NCBI GenBank assembly: GCA_027604505.1
Contig: JADIIX010000020.1
Span: forward strand, 1 to 64,000
DNA from: Gonapodya sp. JEL0774
Taxonomy: Eukaryota; Monoblepharomycota; Monoblepharidomycetes; Monoblepharidales; Gonapodyaceae
Direction: 5' to 3'
DNA: 64,000 nt
Positions 57,501 to 64,000 of the stretch are shown piece by piece. Below the pieces are notes generated by a model. The model saw nothing but the letters and a program-made list of their open reading frames with translations, ran no database searches and was not told the origin of the DNA. A program made the position numbers and the translations under genes. Numbering within the stretch: the first letter of the stretch is position 1; each line of letters starts with the position of its first letter.

Positions 57501-59970
57501 TAATCCAACGTTGGTGTTTTCATCTGTGATCAGTGATCATATCACTGTCAGCAAGGCAAGCAGACGCTTTTGTGCCCGATTTAAGCAACCGATCTAGAAT
57601 CATTTTGGAGGGCTCAGTGATTGACACGTGAGTTTGTTTTCAATAGCAAACTCCAATGCTCAATAGCAAACTCCAAAACAATGACCATTCGCTCTCTTCA
57701 ACTTCCAGAGGCGTGGGAGTGCCAGAAGAACATCGGAAGAAAGTCAGTGATTGTTTCATTTATTTGCCTTTACAGGATGATAAAGAATCGCCTGTCTTTC
57801 GCAAGCTTTTCGTTAAGTTTTCCCAGGCCGACGCTTCGATAACCCGAAAGTTCGGTGGAACTGGACTAGGTTAGTTATGAAATTTAGAAACGAATACTGG
57901 ATTCAAGCGATTTGGAATGCGCCCTTTTTAAGGTTTGGCAATTGTGAAAAAGCTGACTGCACTGATGGAAGGCGATGTATGGGTGGAAGGTGAGTGTACC
58001 GCGTATGGATCACTTTGCCCTCAGGGTAATCTTTCTGCTCTCCAGAGAATACTGAAGCAAATAAGGGCTCAGTGTTTCGGTTCAGAATAGCTTTGGAGGG
58101 ATACCGGGAGGGCGACTGGGACATGAAGTCCCGACCATCACCGCCTCTTCCCGCAAATCCCTCGTTTGACGCCAAACATGTTTGGTGTGTAGACTCTCAT
58201 GAGCGGAATCTTCAAGGGCTCGCCAGTACATTGGAAGCAACTGGATGTCGAAACTTTTCGATGTCCCACTCTCTATCCCAATTCCTTTCTGTCATTGGAA
58301 GCTCAACGTCAACGTTAGGGAGTCCCTCCTCTCCTCCAACCTGTCATGGAATCATTGTTGACATGCGCACAATTGTAGAAAAAGAGGAAATCTCTGTACT
58401 TCGGCGTTTCCTTGCTCGGTGGCCTGATTCGCCCAAACGAATTATGTTACTATGTGAGACCATCTTTCAGTTTCTAAAACTTTTAGTATATAGGTCTTAC
58501 TCTTTGTTTAACCAATACGCCTGCAGGTAGCCCTTCTCTTCAAAAGCTCGCAAGGAGGCAAATTGGGTACGTTTCGACTAGCTATCCACAAAAATTGTTT
58601 GTGCAGTGTGTGTTCAGCATTTTTCGTGTTGGTTGGCAGGTACTTGAGCACGAGAATAACTTCGGGAGGGGGCCCGACGTCCGAGTCTCTTGTGATGGCC
58701 ACGAAACCCGTCAAGTATTCTATTCTCTGGAAATTCTTGATGGGTCTTCCCACAGGGCCAGTGGGCATAAATATTGGGTTACTCGAAAGCTCTAACTTGA
58801 ACTCCAACAACGCATATGCCAAACAAGTATTTTTAGACAGATCATTGGCCACCTCTGAAACTACAGCCGAACCAAACGCTCTGTCTTCCCAAAGTCAACT
58901 AAATCGCATGGACTCTCCACTTTATCTGAACATGTTGAACCCGCTGTCCGAAGACCAGTTCAAGTCGGCTTCGCCACCTACTCGTGTTTCCCGAGCACCC
59001 CAACAACCTCCGACACCTGGAAGTTACATAACTGCCAGTCCAGGTAGTACAACTTCATCGAATGACTTCTCCTTGGCGACCTTTGCGGGACCCAATCGAG
59101 ATTCCCAGAGCCCTCGGGACTACTTTTCATTTCAGCCCAAAACTTCGCGTGCAACCTCTATCCAAACTCCAGGGCACCAGTCAGAGACGTATAACAATAG
59201 ATTTGACGAACGGGAGCAGTCACGGGGGACCGTTGAATTACGTGGTCCGGAGTCAGCACTGCCCCCAAGAGTTCCTGTCCTGAACACAACACCAAAGCCC
59301 CTAATGGTGACATTGAGCCAGTCGAACAGTGAGGTCCCATTGCCGACATTCAATGTTTTGATTGTGGAGGGTGAGTGGGTAATGTCGTTTACCTTCACGA
59401 GTTCTCAATCTTCTCCTCTCTGAAGACAATCAAATCAACCAAATGGTGACCGGCAGAATTCTGCAAAAGCTTGGGCAAAAGTTCGAGGTTGCGGAGGATG
59501 GATTGAAAGCCCTCCGATTGTTTCAGCAGGGGCGCACATTTGATATTGTGCTAATGGATATATCAATGCCGCAGGTGAGTTAGAATCGCCATTAATTTTA
59601 GCATGTAATGCTGACTATTGGGTAGATGGATGGATACATATGCGCCAGAGAAATTCGAAAGCTGCTTGGTGGATCAAAACCTTGGATTGTTGCATTGACG
59701 TGAGATCCCCGTGATGCGGCACTGAGATTAGGATGTGTGACTCACTGCCACCGCTTTTAACTTTAGAGCAAATGCTCTGTACGATGACAGGGTGAGAGCT
59801 TTGGAGGCAGGGTCAGTGGTAGTTTCGCGAACGTCCCTTTACTTCGCTATAAATCTCATACTGAAAGCGATAACACACCTTTATATCATAGAATGAACGA
59901 TTTTGTTCCAAAACCCGCGAAACAGTCCGATATTGTGGACGCCTTGATTCGGTATCTGGAACAAACCTGA
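54548..59970 (+). CDS. ethylene-receptor-like hybrid histidine kinase
   Basis: ATG 54548 opens a signal-peptide-like stretch (LPSFLILLAILSYSVVALT), then about 170 residues of unknown type. Next is an ethylene-binding-type domain of three membrane helices: LFSSVLDILIAIAYFSIPFE (55191-55254), FGAFIASCGATH (about 55380-55417) and IALKLATAAVSLFTAGALLI (about 55520-55595). ETR1 residues Asp25, Glu38, Cys65 and His69 have counterparts; Cys and His bind the copper ion. A GAF-like region follows (ITHRIRTKALDSRP, SEVAQVYL). The kinase core has the H box FLAIMSHEMRTPL (His codon 56859), N box NLLSNACKFTP, F box FVKFSQADASI and G2 GGTGLGLAIVKKL. A diverged receiver (HVWCVDSHERN ... GIIVDMR) and a full receiver (LIVEDNQINQM, IVLMDISMPQMDG, FVPKP) end the protein. 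It should sense a ligand at a membrane and pass phosphate from His to Asp. Confidence 0.85.
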
Positions 59971-60144
59971 AGAGCCCGCATCTAATCACATCGCATTGTC
60001 TAACTCACGTAAATAGGTCAACCACGTACATAAACGGAAGCCATCATGGAATGTACGGAGCTTCTACGGCGGTTTGCATCACCGTATTACTGTAATCAAT
60101 TTTATGTATGTACAAAGAGGAAGTTACATCAGGAAGATCTTCCT
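59971..60144. other. 3'-3' spacer, sensor kinase / NF-YB
   Basis: 174 bp between two stop codons; no gene seen. Confidence 0.4.
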
Positions 60145-60819
60145 TCATCCATGACCATGATGCGGCAAAGGTCCCTCAATCATCTGTGTTGTAGAAGGCG
60201 TGGAAGTCGATTGAGCATGGCGCCCTGTAGTTAGCTCCGGCTTGAGTGAATAGTATGTAAGGTCCAGGGGATGGCACTCTCTTTTACAGAGCCCCACTTA
60301 CCGTCTTGTATCGGTGCAGAAAAGTCTTCATGGTAGCCGCATACATATCAAACCCTAGAGCCTCCATCGCCCAGACGATGTCATCACCGTTCACCGTCTT
60401 CCGGGTATCGTTGATACACCGTTCGGCAGCTGGGGTCCTCCATGGCACCATATTACAGCAACAGGCCAAAATTCATAAAAGTCAATAGTCATGGAAGCTG
60501 AGTAGAAGAATATCTGGTTGGGGAAACGCAGGACTTGCCTGAACTTCGACTCACCTTCGCTCGATACGAAGGCGACAAACTCGCTAACACACTCCTGCAT
60601 GCATTCTTTTGCCTCCTTCGATATCTTTGCACTCTCAGGCAATGCGTTTTTCATGATGCGCGCGACATTGGCCACCGGAAGCAATCGATCGTGATCCTGT
60701 ACTTTTTCTCCAGATTGCCGGCCACTCTCCACCCCTCCACCATCTTCTGGAGCCAAAAATTGGCTTATGTGATCGTCCGGTAGGGGTGATAAATGCGAGA
60801 GACCGGCGGATTGGTCCAT
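60145..60819 (-). CDS. HAP3: NF-YB / HAP3 subunit of the CCAAT-binding factor
   Basis: Three exons (60819-60555, 60429-60302, 60240-60145) close to 162 codons from the ATG at 60819. The histone-fold core is complete: DHDRLLPVANVARIMKNALP, SAKISKEAKECMQECVSEFV, AFVSSEAAERCINDTRKTVN, GDDIVWAMEALGFDMYAATM and KTFLHRYK. The usual NF-YB motif (LPIANV.RIMK, NAKISKDAKE, CVSEFI.F, ERKTINGDD) is matched nearly throughout. The intron inside EAAER is phase 1. The C-terminus ends in a His/Gly-rich tail (PLPHHGHG). NF-Y binds CCAAT boxes with NF-YA and NF-YC. In several fungi the HAP complex affects nitrogen and respiratory genes; here it lies next to nitrate reductase, which may be chance. Confidence 0.93.
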
Positions 60820-61349
60820 CAGGTGTGATTACTCTTGTGGTGGATGCATACATGGCTTACTGTCCTCCAGGTTTTTGGTAGGTGCCCCCCAATCCACCCT
60901 CCCCTCAAGGCGCCCCATTCCCATCTCCTATCTCCCTCCACAGCCCCCACCTTCCCACAAAGGTATCCGTTTGCTTCCCGCTCAAACCTTCGGCGTACCC
61001 TCTTACTTACCTTACACGCCGCCACGTGCCGTGCCCACAGAGTTGCGCGTTCTTGTTCACGGCGAGGGGAGGGGAGGCCGGGGTGACTGCTGATACTGAG
61101 GACGGAGACATATTCTTGGTGATCGTATTCTACCTTTTCTGAACATCCCCTTTTCTTCAGCGCTGAAATGGGATACTAGCATACAATTGTCGCACGCAGA
61201 CGTCTTTGCGGGGAAGAATTAGAGATCACTCAAGAATCTTTGTTGAGTGATGGTCTTCTTTTGTTTCCCTTCCTCTCCCCATTCCGTGGAGATGAAGATC
61301 AAGGTGATTCTCTTATTCTCAGGAATCTGATTTCAAATGCCACATTTCC
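60820..61349. other. intergenic region with a perfect inverted repeat
   Basis: No gene is supported. The first part is C-rich on the plus strand (about 60890-60960). The second contains the 9-bp inverted repeat at 61231-61257. Confidence 0.45.
61231..61257. repeat. 9-bp perfect inverted repeat
   Basis: ATCACTCAA and TTGAGTGAT flank a 9-nt loop (GAATCTTTG). It lies about 100 bp past the nitrate-reductase stop and could shape that transcript's 3' end. Confidence 0.6.
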
Positions 61350-64000
61350 TTAGAATTCAAACAAATGGTCCTCGTCGTAGCCAATCTCCTGCAACAATGG
61401 CTTCGCAGCTTTTTCAAAAAGGCCTGGTGGTCCACTGAGGAGCCCTATGGTATCTGGATGGGGTTCAAAGAGTTTGTCCTTCAACATTCTCGCAGTAAAT
61501 TTTCCGTAGCTGCCAGTCCATCCGGGTAGACTCCCTGGCTTTTCGTATGGTGAACCTGAAATCGCCCAGCTGAAGCCTTCGTCAACTCATCGAGCTCAGA
61601 CCGGAGAAGAATATCCCCAACCGTTTTGTTGGGGAAACGATTCTGACGTGGGCTTGGTCGCTCCTATCCAGAACGATCGCCCTCGCCAATTCTGGTTTTA
61701 GCAAACCTGTACCTCCAGCAACTGCTGCTTTTTAGAAGCTGCAACCACCCGATTTGCCCACAAATAAGAATGCTGGACATCAAAGTTTCCTCTTCCCTGG
61801 TATCGTATATCTACAGTACAGGACGGTACTTATCAATGCAAAACTCAACTTTATCACATTACAAACCTCCACTGGGACCTCGGACCATCATGCGATTCTC
61901 TTTCCGATCGGCCCCGCTGGGATTTACTCGAGTCTCAAGAATTTGAGACATCGCTCCCTTTTCGTAGATCTTGATAACAAGCTCAAAAGTTCCATCATCT
62001 TCGTCCAGTGTCACGGGACTGATTGGAGTGTAACTGTTGCATCACGACAATCGATCAAAGATATATATCTTCCCTTTCGATATGGCAAAACAAACGGTCG
62101 AATCACAAGCCGATCTGTATCCTGTGGATCTTGATGAGCGGCGAGCTCGATGTGTTGCCCAACAGGAAGCCATAGTCGGTTGTTCTCGCGATCTGGAAGT
62201 CCGAGCCTCATTACATGTGTCAAAATAATACAACACGGGCGTGCATTCCTGTGTAATCTGTAAGCATAGGCTTGCTGACAATATACCTGAATCTCCGAGT
62301 ATCGTGCGAGATGTCTTCTCGTGAGACAAACTTGAGTGGCGTCCACCTCCGAGGATGAATGGCAACAATCTTCCCATCTGGAGTGACTTGAGGCTGGCGA
62401 GTGCAATCTAAAGTGAAGCTGTTAACTTCTTGTGTCAGAAATTGCACGCAGTGAGGATTGCAAACCCGAAAAATGGTCTTTCCTCTCCTGTTTGGCGAGG
62501 GTCCCAATTACAAAATTTTCTTTCATGCGTTTTGCATCATCAGCATGAATGCCCATAAATTCTTCCGTCGCGTCGCCGCCAGCATTCATGAGTATGGGTC
62601 CGGCACCTCCAGGATGACGAGAAAGGAACGACGTAACGTCGTAGACACCTCCAGCGATTACAATCCAGCACGATGACTGCGACTTGTGATTTTCGAGCTC
62701 GGATTGCTGCATCAAAACGTTGTTAGAGCATGTCTACTGTTTGTGAACCCCCAAAACAAACGGTAACCTGCAGATTGTTATTTTATCCGGGCGGGCCCTG
62801 ATCAGTGAGCTTTGCGTGTCGGTGCCGGCTACCTTCTTCAGCCATCCACCTTCTTTGGTTCCTAATGGTGCGGTGCGGGAACAAACTTGTAAGATGAGGT
62901 GAGAGGGAACGGGCGATTGAAAAACTGACCTGGAACCACATGGTGTAAAAATAGGAGATATGGGGGACGTCCATCTTCCTCCCGAAGCTCCACTTGGACG
63001 CGATAAAGGGAGTTATTCATCATTCCTTGTAAGCTCCTGTTTCATTTCATCTCAAACCATGTCATCTGTCAGATAACGAAATCATGATCGCACTTACCAT
63101 TCGAAGTTCTCAGGCTGCCTGTTGCCAGAAGAATCTGTGGCTCGCACAATCACCTCTGTGCACCGAAGAAGCCGCCAAAGCTCGACCTCGAGTGTCCAGT
63201 GGACCCAACCCCACCATTTACTTGAGTGTCGCCGACCCCCAACATAAGTTCTGTGCACCAACCCAATTTCCACCACCATCGAGGGAGAGTGCCACCGAGT
63301 TGACCTTATTACCATTCCCGGTATAAGCAAATCCTCGGAAGGTTACGTGTTTTTTTCCGCTTAGGCTCCTTATGTCGATCATGGCATCGTTGACGGGATG
63401 AGAGATGACTTGAAACAACAATGTCAGTCTTTCATCCCGAACAATCAAGATGAGGAATCTCACCGCTTTGAATGCTGTTTTGATACAATGTGTGCTCTGG
63501 CTGGAAAAGAGAAAAGGGGGACAATCATTGAATTCAGGAAACTTCGGTCTGAACACATTATCTCACGTTTGCATAATGTCCTTCCTTTTCTGCTTGCTCG
63601 TCAGAAGATACCCATGAAGGTAAAACTTCCGACAGAAAAGTTCTGGGTTCAATAATGTGCAAGGTTCAGAGAACACTAGTCAGACTACGCACGCAAGTTG
63701 ACATGCCACTGAAACCAGTTCGTGCTTATGTGATCGCTAATTGTGATCTTCTTGAGCCACTTTACTTGTCTTCCTCCAACCATTCCTATTTAGATGATGC
63801 CCACGTTGAAAGATCTTCTAGTCCGCTAAATCGACATTGACTTGCCGGGTATAATCACACGCAGTGGAGCATCATGGTCGGGTGGAAGTGGCTCCACGCC
63901 ATTCATTTGATAAGCGACAAGACAATCGTTCGTGGGATCGATTGCATAGTCAAGAGGAATGCTTGTAGCATATGTTGTTTCGTTGTGCACTGCGTTCATG
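61350..64000 (-). CDS. assimilatory nitrate reductase, 5' end beyond the window
   Basis: Read downward from the right edge: part of the molybdenum-cofactor domain (TSIPLDYAIDPTNDCLVAYQ, MNGVEPLPPDHDAPLRVIIP, TFLSEVLPSW), the dimerisation domain (ISHPVNDAMID, FRGFAYTGNGNKVNSVALSL, DGGGNW), VHWTLEVELWRLLRCTEVIV, RATDSSGNRQPENFEW and MMNNSLYRVQVELREEDGRP. The cytochrome b5 domain comes next (SSCWIVIAGGVYDVTSFLSR, HPGGAGPILM, and GIHADDAKR, whose His residues hold heme). The FAD/NAD(P)H part follows: SREDISHDTRRFRYI, LPVGQHIELAAHQD, YTPISPVTLDEDDGTFELVI, DILLRSELDELTKAS, HPDTIGLLSGPPGLFEKAAK, ending EDHLFEF at 61350. This is the eukaryotic Moco-heme-FAD order, which reduces nitrate to nitrite. 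Only the N-terminal Moco exons are missing. Small introns throughout. Confidence 0.9.

Noticed and set aside
54548-59970. Recent horizontal transfer of the ethylene receptor from a plant
   Set aside because: Many typical short fungal introns and a fungal-type hybrid layout with receivers argue for long residence. Related kinases are known in early-diverging fungi.
60855-61110. Possible short gene in the C-rich stretch upstream of NF-YB
   Set aside because: All three plus frames are open because of low complexity (Pro/Ser/Arg-rich); no start context or homology.

Overview
The window reads as nuclear DNA of a flagellated (zoosporic), early-diverging fungus, most likely a chytrid-type lineage. 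Genes are packed tightly on both strands and are split by many short GT-AG introns, often 50-100 bp with CTNAC-like branch points. The content is fungal: a Rom2-type RhoGEF, a Ysc84-type actin-patch protein, Atg14 and eukaryotic nitrate reductase. It also holds genes that most yeasts and moulds lack: a CCDC112-type ciliary coiled-coil protein, a Ral-type GTPase, a Tysnd1-type peroxisomal protease and an ethylene-receptor-like hybrid histidine kinase. Placement is by gene content only; no species is claimed.

Layout. 457-3854: Ysc84/SH3YL1-like gene and an intronless Ral-like GTPase. 4401-9478: two intron-bearing tRNA-Tyr(GUA) genes in opposite orientation, with 5' ends facing each other across about 4.9 kb of gene-poor, decayed sequence. 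9931-12978: flavin monooxygenase. 13199-19743: two convergent paralogous ankyrin-type proteins with Met/Pro-rich tails. 19931-27264: phi-class GST with a duplicated last exon, an F-box-like ORF, COX7C/COX8, a weak hypothetical gene and a PHD-finger/RGG protein. 27629-35322: SKP1, a PX-domain protein and a Rom2-like RhoGEF. 35608-37698: two 5'-truncated genes (haloacid-dehalogenase-like and GDE1-like) joined head to head. 37852-48926: DUF3605/GIG1-like, ATG14, TYSND1-like protease, a diverged aldo/keto reductase and CCDC112. 48983-54275: NAD kinase and COQ5 (divergent), then an RFC clamp-loader subunit. 54548-59970: the ethylene-receptor-like hybrid kinase. 60145-64000: NF-YB/HAP3 and nitrate reductase, which runs off the right edge.

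Most of the genes are housekeeping (cytoskeleton and Rho signalling, SCF ubiquitin ligase, autophagy, peroxisome, ubiquinone, NADP and nitrate metabolism, DNA replication) and do not form one pathway. The strongest lead is the sensor kinase at 54548-59970. It joins a three-helix ethylene-binding domain with the copper-ligand Cys and His to a GAF-like region, a complete kinase core and two receiver domains, behind an unusual secreted-type N-terminal segment. Gene boundaries were worked out by hand from reading frame, splice signals and family resemblance. Where all exon phases close, this is stated.
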